Of a DNA stretch of 64,000 nucleotides, positions 53,196 to 61,045 are shown one piece after another. The first letter of the stretch is position 1. Each line of letters begins with the position of its first letter. Made by a program: the position numbers and the translations under genes. The notes beneath the pieces are model-generated. The model saw only the letters and a program-made list of their open reading frames with translations, did not search any database and had not been told where the DNA came from. Origin of the DNA: Burkholderia sp. Ac-20365 (GTDB taxonomy: Bacteria; Pseudomonadota; Gammaproteobacteria; Burkholderiales; Burkholderiaceae); NCBI RefSeq assembly GCF_017104715.1, contig NZ_JAAGPI010000014.1, forward strand, positions 1 through 64,000, written 5' to 3'.

Positions 53196-53603
53196 ATGAA
53201 CATGAACACGATCGGATTGTCGCAGCGCATCGAGGAAATCGAACTGGCCCTCATCGGCACCTTCGAGTCGCCGAAAGCACCGACCGTCAGCGCTTACCAG
53301 GAAGGCGACACGACGTATCTGACGCTCTCGTGGGTGGTCGAAACAGGCCGCGAAACCGGGAACGATGCAACACTCGACGCGCGCTGCATCGCGACACTCA
53401 GGCTGGGCGAGGCGCAGATAAACCGCTACTCGGCGCTGGACACGGACAAACGTCACGTCGTGCAGGACCGGCTGCGAGATCTCGTGCGGCAGCACGTCGT
53501 CGCATCCCGGGCGCAAGCCCATTCCACCGACAACTGTTCGATCGAACTCGACGTTGCGGACGCGATCTTCGACGTACCCGACGAACCGTACGGCATGCCT
53601 TGA
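53196..53603 (+). CDS. Hypothetical protein, Burkholderiaceae type (possibly DUF3022)
   Basis: A 135-residue acidic cytoplasmic protein: IGLSQRIEEIELALIGTFESPKAPTVSAYQEGDTTYLTLSWVVE, LDARCIATLRLGEAQINRYSALDTDKRHVVQDRLRDLVRQHV, ending in SIELDVADAIFDVPDEPYG. It resembles a small DUF family I remember from Burkholderia (DUF3022), but I am not certain. CAGGGAG lies 5 bases before the ATG at 53196. It is monocistronic by spacing; function unknown. Confidence 0.72.
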   Translation: MNMNTIGLSQRIEEIELALIGTFESPKAPTVSAYQEGDTTYLTLSWVVETGRETGNDATLDARCIATLRLGEAQINRYSALDTDKRHVVQDRLRDLVRQHVVASRAQAHSTDNCSIELDVADAIFDVPDEPYGMP

Positions 53604-53726
53604 GCCGTCAAGGCGTCAAGGTAAAGCCCCGCACGCCACGCCGCTTCCGGTCCCGCCGGCGGGACAATAGACTATGCTAACGCGCGAGCCTGTGCGCTCG
53701 CGCCGTTCCATCCAGGTCTATTGCCC

Positions 53727-54431
53727 ATGAATTCGACTCCCGACGATACCCCGCGTCCCGCCATGCGCGCGCTCACGCCCCTCGAAGCCCGCGTGCTGGG
53801 CGTGCTGTTCGAAAAGCAGCACACCGTACCCGACACGTATCCGCTGTCGCTCAATTCGCTTGCGTCGGGCTGCAATCAGAAAACCTCCCGCTCGCCCGTG
53901 ATGAACGCCAGCGAAGCCGAGATTCTCGATGCGATCAACAATCTCAAGCGGCTTTCCCTCGTGTTCGAGGCGAGCAGCAGCCGCGTGCCGCGTTTCGAGC
54001 ACAACATGGAGCGGGTGCTCGGCCTGCCGCGCCAGTCGGCGGCACTGCTGACGGCGCTGCTGCTGCGCGGCCCGCAGACGGCCGCCGAATTGCGTCTGGC
54101 CACGTCCCGCCTGCATAGCTTCGCCGATACCTCGTCCGTCGAGGCGTTTCTCGACGAACTCGCCGCCAACGACCCGCCGCGCGTCGTCAAGCTGCCGCGC
54201 ACGCCGGGCGAACGCGAGAGCCGCTGGATGCATCTGCTGTGCGGCGAGCCGTCGCCCGAACAGTTGCGCGGCGCCGCACTCTCCGACGAGCCGCTGCCGC
54301 CCGGCGAACTCGAAGCGCTGCGCGCACAGCAGCGCGAGTTGAGCGAACGTGTCGAGCGGCTCGAAGCGCTCGTCACGCATCTGGCGGGCGAACTCGGCGT
54401 TTCGCTCGACGATCTGAAGGGACGCCTGTAG
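53727..54431 (+). CDS. yceH: DUF480 family protein YceH
   Basis: A 234-residue YceH/UPF0502 protein with two winged-helix-like domains: LTPLEARVLGVLFEKQHTVPDTYPLSLNSLASGCNQKTSRSPVM, then RLSLVFEASSSRVPRFEHNM and LLRGPQTAAELRLATSRLHSFADTSSVEAFLDELA, and a C-terminal coiled coil (ELEALRAQQRELSERVERLEALVTHLAGEL). The ATG at 53727 is preferred to the TTG at 53721. Exact function unknown; members are often near envelope and virulence-factor genes. Confidence 0.93.
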   Translation: MNSTPDDTPRPAMRALTPLEARVLGVLFEKQHTVPDTYPLSLNSLASGCNQKTSRSPVMNASEAEILDAINNLKRLSLVFEASSSRVPRFEHNMERVLGLPRQSAALLTALLLRGPQTAAELRLATSRLHSFADTSSVEAFLDELAANDPPRVVKLPRTPGERESRWMHLLCGEPSPEQLRGAALSDEPLPPGELEALRAQQRELSERVERLEALVTHLAGELGVSLDDLKGRL

Positions 54432-54498
54432 CCACACCTGTCGGGCGGCTAGCTTGCGCTTTCTTTGGCGCCAACCCCGTTCCCACCCGCATGCTCAA

Positions 54499-54527
54499 GC
54501 GCCGCGTGTCCTTGCGACACGCGGCGC
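54499..54527 (+). repeat. Perfect 12-bp stem-loop after yceH
   Basis: GCGCCGCGTGTC and its exact complement separated by CTTGC, 67 bases after the yceH stop. There is no T-run. It may be the 3' end structure of the yceH transcript or an intergenic repeat. Confidence 0.5.
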
Positions 54528-54701
54528 CCGGGCAGACAATCCATCGCCGGAAGGTTGCTAAGCGCCCGCAACGAATGCGACGATGCGGTTTGCGCGCGAG
54601 CCGGCGCCATGGCGCGCCACGCTTTGCCATGCATCTCGCAACGCCTTCCGCGCGTTACCGCTGTGCCTCTTACGCGTTTCACTGTGCCAGGAGACTGACC
54701 G

Positions 54702-56399
54702 ATGAACGAGCACGACGACCCCAATCTGCCCACTTCTGCCGACCTCCCGGCCGACGACCGTCCCGACGATCCCGAACGCCGCCGCGTCCTCACCGGCATT
54801 GCGGCCGCGGGCCTCGGCCTTGCGCTGGCAGGCTGCCAGTCGGTGGACTCGACCGCAAACGCGGCGCCGCGCAGTGCAGCCGACGCGCGCCTCGACGCCG
54901 CCTTGCATGATCAGGTCAAACGCATCGTCGTGATCTACGCGGAGAACCGCAGCTTCGCGAACCTGTATGGCAACTACCCCGGCGTGCAGTATCCGCTGTC
55001 CGCCGTCACGCCCGAACGCTTCGTGCAACTGGATCGCGACGGCACGACGCCGCTCGCCACGCTGCCGAAAATCTGGGGCGGGCTCGTCCCGCAGGCGCAG
55101 GAAGTGGACGGCACGCGCTATATGATTGCCGAGCGCGATATCGTCGGCTTGCGCAACCAGCCGTTCCATCTGACGGACGCGCATGGCGCGCCGCTGCCGA
55201 ACAGCGTGATCACGCGCGATCTCGTGCATCGCTTCTATCAGAACCAGATGCAGATCAACGCGGGCCGCAACAACCAGTTCGCCGCCTGGGGCGATTCGGG
55301 CGGCCTCGTGATGGGCCATTACCGCAGCAGCGGCGAGTCGCTGAAGCTGTGGGCACTCGCCCAGCAGTACACGCTGTGCGACAACTTCTTCATGGCCGCG
55401 TTCGGCGGTTCGTGGCTGAACCACATCTTCCTGATTTCGGCCCAGGCGCCGCTCGTGCCGGGCATCGGCAACGGTCCGGGCAAGAAGCTTGTCTCCGTGG
55501 TCGACGGCGACGACCCGGCGGGCACGCGGCTGAAGCAGGCGCCCGACTCGCCGAAAACCGCGCTAGAAGGGCCGCCCAAGTTCGTCAACGACGGCCTCTT
55601 CACGCCCGACGGCTACGCGGTCAACACGATGGCGCCGCCCTATCAGCCGAGCATGATCCGGCCCGCCGAGGGCGGCGACCCCGCGCTCGCCAATCCCGCC
55701 GACCCGAAGGTGCTGCCGCCGCAACACTATGCGACCATCGGCGACCGGCTGAGCGACAAGGGCGTCGACTGGGCGTGGTATTCGGGCGCATGGCAGTACG
55801 CGCTCGATCATCGCGACACAGGCGCCGTGCCCGACTTCCAGTATCACCATCAGCCGTTCAACTACTTCGCGAATTTCGCGCCTGGCACCGCGGCGCGCAC
55901 GCGGCATCTGCGCGACGGCGGCGTCGGCGACGATGCGTCGACCAACCGCTTCATCGCCGATATCGATGCGGGTCGCCTGCCCGCCGTCACGTTCTACAAG
56001 CCGCAGGGCAATCTGAACATGCACGCGGGGTACGCGGACGTCGAATCCGGCGACCGGCACATCGCGAATGTCATCGAGCATATCCAGCGCGGGCCGCAGT
56101 GGCAGAACACCGTGATCGTCATCACGCATGACGAGAACGGCGGCTGGTGGGATCACGTCGCGCCGCCCAAAGGCGACCGCTGGGGACCGGGCTCGCGTAT
56201 TCCCGCGCTCGTCATTTCGCCGCTTGCGAAGAAAGGTTATGTCGATCACACGGTGTACGACACGAACTCGATCCTGCGCCTGATCAGCCGCGTGCATGGG
56301 CTGGCGCCGCTCGATGGCATCGTCGTGCGCGACCGCGCGTTCACGCAGAACGGGCTCACGCCGATCGGCGATCTGACAGGCACGCTCGATCTCGCCTGA
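54702..56399 (+). CDS. AcpA-type acid phosphatase / phospholipase C-family phosphoesterase, Tat lipoprotein
   Basis: A 565-residue exported phosphoesterase. The N-terminus has a Tat-like twin-arginine (RRRVLTG) and a lipobox ending LALAGC, so it is probably a membrane-anchored lipoprotein. Catalytic blocks include VVIYAENRSFANLYGNYPG near the start, FFMAAFGGSWLNHIFLISAQAP, VTFYKPQGNLNMHAGYADVESGDRHIANVI and IVITHDENGGWWDHVAPP, with the metal-binding residues of the AcpA/phospholipase C superfamily, then SRIPALVISPLAKKGYVDH. It hydrolyses phosphate mono- or diesters. A GGAGACTGACC run precedes the ATG. The next small gene starts 33 bases on. Confidence 0.9.
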   Translation: MNEHDDPNLPTSADLPADDRPDDPERRRVLTGIAAAGLGLALAGCQSVDSTANAAPRSAADARLDAALHDQVKRIVVIYAENRSFANLYGNYPGVQYPLSAVTPERFVQLDRDGTTPLATLPKIWGGLVPQAQEVDGTRYMIAERDIVGLRNQPFHLTDAHGAPLPNSVITRDLVHRFYQNQMQINAGRNNQFAAWGDSGGLVMGHYRSSGESLKLWALAQQYTLCDNFFMAAFGGSWLNHIFLISAQAPLVPGIGNGPGKKLVSVVDGDDPAGTRLKQAPDSPKTALEGPPKFVNDGLFTPDGYAVNTMAPPYQPSMIRPAEGGDPALANPADPKVLPPQHYATIGDRLSDKGVDWAWYSGAWQYALDHRDTGAVPDFQYHHQPFNYFANFAPGTAARTRHLRDGGVGDDASTNRFIADIDAGRLPAVTFYKPQGNLNMHAGYADVESGDRHIANVIEHIQRGPQWQNTVIVITHDENGGWWDHVAPPKGDRWGPGSRIPALVISPLAKKGYVDHTVYDTNSILRLISRVHGLAPLDGIVVRDRAFTQNGLTPIGDLTGTLDLA

Positions 56400-56431
56400 T
56401 CCGACGGGCGATCAGGCATCAAAGGAAACCC

Positions 56432-56668
56432 ATGTTTGTCGTGTACTGGCTGGAAGAAGGATCGTCGCCGGCAACCGCTCGTTTCGAGCGGTTTGCCGAC
56501 GACGCAATGACCGAGGCGCTCGCGTTCACCGAAACGCTGCGCAAGCAGCAGGCTGCCGGCGACGACGTGAGCTTCGTCACGCTGTGCAGTGAAAATCCGC
56601 GTTCTGTCGGCCGCGCGGGTGCAGCCGATCCACCCGCCGATTACGCGTGGAAAAAGCGCCGTCCGTGA
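56432..56668 (+). CDS. Small hypothetical protein after the acid phosphatase
   Basis: A 78-residue soluble protein: MFVVYWLEEGSSPATARFERF, AMTEALAFTETLRKQQAAGDDVSFVTLCSENPRSVG and a basic end WKKRRP. AAAGGAAA lies 6 bases before the ATG. It is 33 bases downstream of the phosphoesterase and likely co-transcribed. No family recognised; no signal peptide. Confidence 0.7.
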   Translation: MFVVYWLEEGSSPATARFERFADDAMTEALAFTETLRKQQAAGDDVSFVTLCSENPRSVGRAGAADPPADYAWKKRRP

Positions 56669-56827
56669 TGGCGAAAAGTACAAACGGCCGCGCGCTTGCG
56701 AAAACACTTCGCCACAACACATGAACAAAGAGTCATAGCGCGAAACATTCAGGATTCCAGAGCCATTCGTTTCCGCGATAGGCACGCTGCCCATCGCGGC
56801 TCATGCATCACAGCACGCTCGCTTCGC

Positions 56828-57094
56828 TTAATTCAGCGCGTTGGCTTCCAGCAGCGGGTCCAGACGCCCTGCCGTTTCAAGCGCGTTCAGATCGTCGAAG
56901 CCACCCACATGCGTTTCGCCGATGAAGATCTGCGGCACGGTACGACGCCCCGTGCGCTCCATCAACGCAACAGCCGTGGCGCGATCGTTCTGCACGTTGA
57001 TTTCCTTGTACGACAGCCCCTTGTTCGTGAGCAGCGCTTTGGCAGCGTGACAGTACGGGCAAGTCGGTGTCGTATAGATCGTGATGGCGGACAT
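56828..57094 (-). CDS. grxC: Glutaredoxin 3
   Basis: An 88-residue class I dithiol glutaredoxin: active site TTPTCPYCHAAKALL (C12 and C15), the cis-proline segment RRTVPQIFIGE and the glutathione-binding GGFDDLNALE. It reduces protein disulfides with glutathione in the cytoplasm. AAGGAG lies 6 bases before the ATG at 57094; the frame continues upstream without need. The DUF4148 gene lies 34 bases upstream on the same strand. Confidence 0.95.
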   Translation of the reverse strand: MSAITIYTTPTCPYCHAAKALLTNKGLSYKEINVQNDRATAVALMERTGRRTVPQIFIGETHVGGFDDLNALETAGRLDPLLEANALN

Positions 57095-57128
57095 GGTTAT
57101 CTCCTTGAGCGTTATCGGTTGAGGTGAG

Positions 57129-57467
57129 TTACTGACCGCGGTAGACGTCGTCGAACGACGACGAAACGTTGGACAGCGAACGGTCACGTGCCACGCGGAA
57201 GCCCGCATCGGCGCTACCGTTCGTCGACGGACCATATGAAGCGGCGATCACGTCATGCGACCGGTGGAACACGTGCGGCGCAGCGGCGGAGTAATTGGCC
57301 GGCTCCGGATAGCTCGTATCGCTTTGCGGATACTGGCCGGATTGCTCTGCGGCGATCAGTTCGGCGCGAACCTGCGCGCGCGTCGCCGACGATTGCGCCT
57401 GAGCGTGGCTGGCAAGCGGCAAACCCAGTGCCGCCGCGAGAACGAGAGCTTGATAAACGCGTGTCAT
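57129..57467 (-). CDS. DUF4148 family small secreted protein
   Basis: A 112-residue protein with signal peptide MTRVYQALVLAAALGLPLAS (cut after SHAQA) and the DUF4148 core ATRAQVRAELIAAEQSGQYPQSDTSYPEP, then a polar tail. DUF4148 is a Burkholderiales-specific family of unknown function, predicted periplasmic. The ATG at 57467 with GAAGG upstream is chosen over the GTG at 57476. Confidence 0.88.
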   Translation of the reverse strand: MTRVYQALVLAAALGLPLASHAQAQSSATRAQVRAELIAAEQSGQYPQSDTSYPEPANYSAAAPHVFHRSHDVIAASYGPSTNGSADAGFRVARDRSLSNVSSSFDDVYRGQ

Positions 57468-57720
57468 GTTGAGCACCTTCGAGAAGAGTTGCCGTCGTCG
57501 ACGGGTTGGCTCAACTGTAGGCGCGCATCCCGCGACCGTTAATGTCGGCGCGTCTCATGAAGATGCTCGATCGGCTCACCGGGCGGTGGCGCAATCACGG
57601 CGCGAGCGTAGGTGGGATCTCGGCGCGATGGCCGGAAGCCTTGTGAGGCAAGGCATTGCGCACGACGCACGCGGCCTCGCCGTGAAGCGCGGCAGTGTGC
57701 TGTGCGGATTCTGAAATTCT

Positions 57721-58746
57721 CTATTGCTCTGCGTCGGCAGGCGTTTCGTCCTCGGACGCATCCTGTGCAGTCTGCATATGACCGCCCGATGCGCGCCAGC
57801 GCGCGGGCGTCACGCCGATCTGCTTCTTGAACACGCGCTGGAACGCCGCTTCCGACTGATATCCGACCGTTTCGCCGATATCGCCCACGGGCGTCGTCGA
57901 TTCGAGCAGCATGCGGCCCGCGATCGTCATGCGGACTTCCGTCAGCACGTCGGTTGCCGAGCGCCCGATCGCTTCCTGGAACTGCCGCACGAAGGTCGCA
58001 CGCGACATGTTGCACAGCGCGGCGAACTGATCGAGCGTCCACGGCTTGCCGGGCGTTTCGAACATCGCCGACACCGCCGCCTGCAGGCGCGGACGGCCGG
58101 CCAGCGCGAGCAGCCCGTGCGGCGGCTGGGTAGCCTCGCTGGCAAAGCGCAGCGTCAGCGCGAACAGTGCCGCCGACAGATGATTGACGAGCGTCTCGCT
58201 GCCGGGGCATTCGTCGGCGGCTTCCTCGCGCATCAACTGGATCAGGCGGGCCAGCCGCGAGCCCGCGACGCTTGGCGCGCCGTCGATGCCTTCGCTGCTC
58301 ACCGGCGGCTCGCCGTTCGCGCTCGTGCGCGCGCCGCTGCGCACGACCAGCCGCGACGGCAAGTGATCGCGCAAAAGCCGGTCGGGCACGGCGCCGAGCA
58401 GAAAGCGGCCACACAGGATATCGACCGAATCGCCCGTGCCGCTGTTCTCCGCGACCGTCAGCATGATGTTGCGCCGCTCCGTGACGGGCACCGGTTGCGC
58501 GCCGCTGCCGTCGTGGATGCGATGCGGGCTGCCCGTCGGGAACACGATGATGTCGCCCGCCGCCAGCTGCTCGGGCGGCCCGTTGCCGTCTTCGAGCACC
58601 GCGCGCCCGGACAGCAGCACGTGATACGGAATTTCACGCACGCCCGCGGGGCCCTCTTCGATTGCCCACGGTGCGCCGAAGTGGCAGCGAACATCGACGC
58701 GGCCACTGACGGGCATCAGCGACAGGAAACGGCTTAGAAGATCCAT
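57721..58746 (-). CDS. AraC-family regulator with cupin sensor domain
   Basis: A 341-residue AraC protein. The N-terminal cupin_6-type domain (VRCHFGAPWAIEEG, YHVLLSGRAVLEDGNGPPEQLAAGDIIVFPTGSPHRIHDGSG) is followed by an AraC HTH pair (WTLDQFAALCNMSRATFVRQFQEAIGRSATDVLTEVRMTIAGRMLL, DIGETVGYQSEAAFQRVFKKQIGVTPARWR). It is divergent from the dihydrolipoamide-dehydrogenase-like gene at 58933 with 186 bases between, so it may regulate that gene. Confidence 0.92.
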   Translation of the reverse strand: MDLLSRFLSLMPVSGRVDVRCHFGAPWAIEEGPAGVREIPYHVLLSGRAVLEDGNGPPEQLAAGDIIVFPTGSPHRIHDGSGAQPVPVTERRNIMLTVAENSGTGDSVDILCGRFLLGAVPDRLLRDHLPSRLVVRSGARTSANGEPPVSSEGIDGAPSVAGSRLARLIQLMREEAADECPGSETLVNHLSAALFALTLRFASEATQPPHGLLALAGRPRLQAAVSAMFETPGKPWTLDQFAALCNMSRATFVRQFQEAIGRSATDVLTEVRMTIAGRMLLESTTPVGDIGETVGYQSEAAFQRVFKKQIGVTPARWRASGGHMQTAQDASEDETPADAEQ

Positions 58747-58932
58747 GTGAGCCGCCGGTTGAGGCGCGGGTTGAGCCGATTAAGCATGTTTTTGAATCGT
58801 TCGAGGATTAGCAACGGGAAGCCGAAACCGTACATTGGAACCGTGCAATGCAAACCGATTCTACTGGACGGCAGCGGCACGCGCGGCACAGCACGCTGAT
58901 TCCGCCGCCCGCCCGTCCGAACGAGGAAGATC

Positions 58933-60327
58933 ATGAAGACGCTTCATATCGATGTTGCAGTGATTGGCTCGGGCAGCGCGGGCCTACCCGCCTTTCGCGC
59001 CGCGAAGGCTGCGGGCGCGAGCGTGGTGCTGATCGAGGGCGGCGCTTACGGGACGACCTGTGCGCGCGTCGGCTGTATGCCGTCGAAGCTGCTGATCGCC
59101 GCTGCCGAAGCCGCGCATGCCGCGCGCAGCAGTGCGCCGTTTGGCGTGCATGTCGATGGCGCCGTGCGGATCGACGGACGCGAGGTGATGGCGCGTTTGA
59201 AGCGCGAGCGTGACCGCTTTGTCGGCTTCGTAGTGGAATCGACGGAGAACATTCCTGCGGAAGAACGGCTGATCGGCTACGCGCAGTTTATCGACGACAA
59301 CGTGCTGCAGGTTGGCGAGCACACCCGCGTGCATGCGAAGCGGATCGTGATCGCGACGGGTTCGTCGCCGTATGTGCCGGCGATGTACCAGGCACTCGGC
59401 GACCGCGCGATCGTCAACGACGACGTGTTCGCATGGGACGACCTGCCGCGCAAGGTGGCGGTGATCGGCGCGGGCGTGATCGGGCTGGAGCTGGGTCAGG
59501 CGCTGGCATGGCTCGGCGTCGACGTGACGATGCTTGGCGCGCGTGGCCGCGTCGGCCCGTTGAGCGATCCTGCGATCAAGGCATACGCACAGAACGTGTT
59601 CAAGGACGTATTCCACTTCGAGCCGCATGCGCAGGTGGAAGCCGCGACGCGTGACGGCGACAGTGTGCATCTGCGCTATCGGGACAGCGCCGGCGAGTTG
59701 CGTGAAGACACGTTCGACTATGTGCTGGTGACCGCGGGACGTCGTCCGAACATGGACAGGCTGGCGCTGCACAACACGACGCTGGAAGTCGATGCGCGCG
59801 GCGTGCCGGTGTTCGATCCGCTGACGTTGCAGGCGGGCAAGCACCCGGTGTTCATCGCGGGCGATGCGAACGATGTATTGCCGCTGCTGCATGAAGCTGC
59901 TGACGAGGGCCGTAGTGCGGGCGAGAATGCCGCGCGGTATCCCGATGTGAAGCCGCTGGTGCGTCGTGCGGCGATTTCGGTGGTGTTCTCGGAGCCGGGA
60001 ATTGCGATGGTGGGTGCGCGGCATGCGGATCTTGCTGCCGGGTCGTCTGTGACGGGCGAGGTCAGCTTCGAGGATCAGGGCCGCAGTCGCGTGATGTTGC
60101 GCAATCGCGGGCTCATGCATGTTTATGTGGATCGCGGTACGCGGCGGTTTCTGGGTGCTGAGTGGATTGGGCCGGATGCTGAGCATATTGCGCATTTGCT
60201 GGCCTGGGCGTTGCAGATGGGGCTTACGGTTGATGCGATGCTTGCTATGCCTTTTTATCATCCTGTAGTTGAGGAGGGTTTGCGGACCGCGTTGAGGGAT
60301 GCTTTGGGGGCGCTGGCGCGTGGGTGA
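58933..60327 (+). CDS. Dihydrolipoamide dehydrogenase-like flavoprotein disulfide reductase
   Basis: A 464-residue class I pyridine-nucleotide disulfide oxidoreductase: FAD motif VAVIGSGSAGLPAFRAAK, redox disulfide C43-C48 (TTCARVGCMPSK), NAD(P) motif VAVIGAGVIGLELGQALAWLG, FAD motif VFIAGDAND, and a C-terminal active-site His-Glu pair (H443 and E448 in FYHPVVEEGLR). The spacing CARVGC and the HPVVEE end differ from E1-E3 complex Lpd, and no 2-oxoacid dehydrogenase genes are near, so it may be a stand-alone diaphorase-like or mercuric-reductase-like enzyme. Confidence 0.9.
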   Translation: MKTLHIDVAVIGSGSAGLPAFRAAKAAGASVVLIEGGAYGTTCARVGCMPSKLLIAAAEAAHAARSSAPFGVHVDGAVRIDGREVMARLKRERDRFVGFVVESTENIPAEERLIGYAQFIDDNVLQVGEHTRVHAKRIVIATGSSPYVPAMYQALGDRAIVNDDVFAWDDLPRKVAVIGAGVIGLELGQALAWLGVDVTMLGARGRVGPLSDPAIKAYAQNVFKDVFHFEPHAQVEAATRDGDSVHLRYRDSAGELREDTFDYVLVTAGRRPNMDRLALHNTTLEVDARGVPVFDPLTLQAGKHPVFIAGDANDVLPLLHEAADEGRSAGENAARYPDVKPLVRRAAISVVFSEPGIAMVGARHADLAAGSSVTGEVSFEDQGRSRVMLRNRGLMHVYVDRGTRRFLGAEWIGPDAEHIAHLLAWALQMGLTVDAMLAMPFYHPVVEEGLRTALRDALGALARG

Positions 60328-60330
60328 ATT

Positions 60331-60526
60331 TCGGGTCTTGTGTGTCTTGCGACGCTTTAAGTGGTTTGCTTTTGGTTTCGCTGGCATCCGCGATATGTCT
60401 TGCCTGCTTCAAGCGTCGCCCCTGTGCGGGGCGGCACCTACTTTTCTTTGCCGCGGCAAAGAAAAGTAGGCAAAAGAAAGCCGCTGAACACCGCTAATTC
60501 TTGACCTTTACCCACGGGCCCCCAAC
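60331..60526. repeat. Left arm of a long imperfect inverted repeat
   Basis: About 196 bases that align, with a few indels, to the reverse complement of 60783-60973. Contains a perfect 34-bp palindrome at 60437-60470 centred on CCGCGG and flanked by TTTCTTTG/CAAAGAAA arms, plus a CCCCTGTGCGGGG box before it. Non-coding by composition. Confidence 0.8.
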
Positions 60527-60782
60527 GGCCCCGTCCTGTTCGCGGCATCGCTCTTATCAATGCCCGGTGTACGCGCTTCACTCCGGACTGAAAAACACGG
60601 TCGGTGTCGTAAGAGCGCTGAGGTGTGAAGCACTACGGCCTACACACAGTTTGCCACCTGGGCGGCGCAAACCATTCGCTGCCGTTGGCTGCGCTACGGG
60701 TGATTGAAGTGGGTGAGGCGCCTAGCCGAAGCGCTGGCAACGGGCATTGAACGGAGCGGTTGCCATGTGAAGTGGAGGAACT
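60527..60782. other. Centre of the inverted-repeat element (no gene seen)
   Basis: About 256 bases between the two arms. The only open frames are short, lack ribosome-binding sites and include arm sequence. Together with the arms it fills the 718-base gap between the flavoprotein and ribonucleotide reductase genes. Confidence 0.65.
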
Positions 60783-60973
60783 GTTGGGGGCCCTCAGGCG
60801 GTGGTCAAGAACGGGCGGTGTTAGCCCGCTTTCTTTGCTTACTTTCTTTGCGGCGGCAAAGAAAGTAAGTGCCGCCCCGCACAGGGGCAACGCCTGAAGC
60901 ACCAATAACAAAACGCGGATGCCAGCAAAAACACAAGCAAACCACCCCAAAGCGTCGCAGACAACAAACCCGA
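60783..60973. repeat. Right arm of a long imperfect inverted repeat
   Basis: About 191 bases complementary to 60331-60526. Holds the matching near-palindrome at 60838-60869 (13-bp arms CTTACTTTCTTTG / CAAAGAAAGTAAG around CGGCGG) and the CCCCGCACAGGGG box. No target-site duplication was evident at the outer ends. Confidence 0.8.
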
Positions 60974-61045
60974 GAGGTTTACACATACTCGCCCCCTGCG
61001 CTAAGGTGAACAAAAGCCCACCGCGCCCTCGCCCCGAGACCTCAA

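Noticed and set aside
60501..60707. Short open frame within the inverted-repeat element
   Set aside because: It lies across repeat sequence, has no ribosome-binding site and no protein-like pattern.
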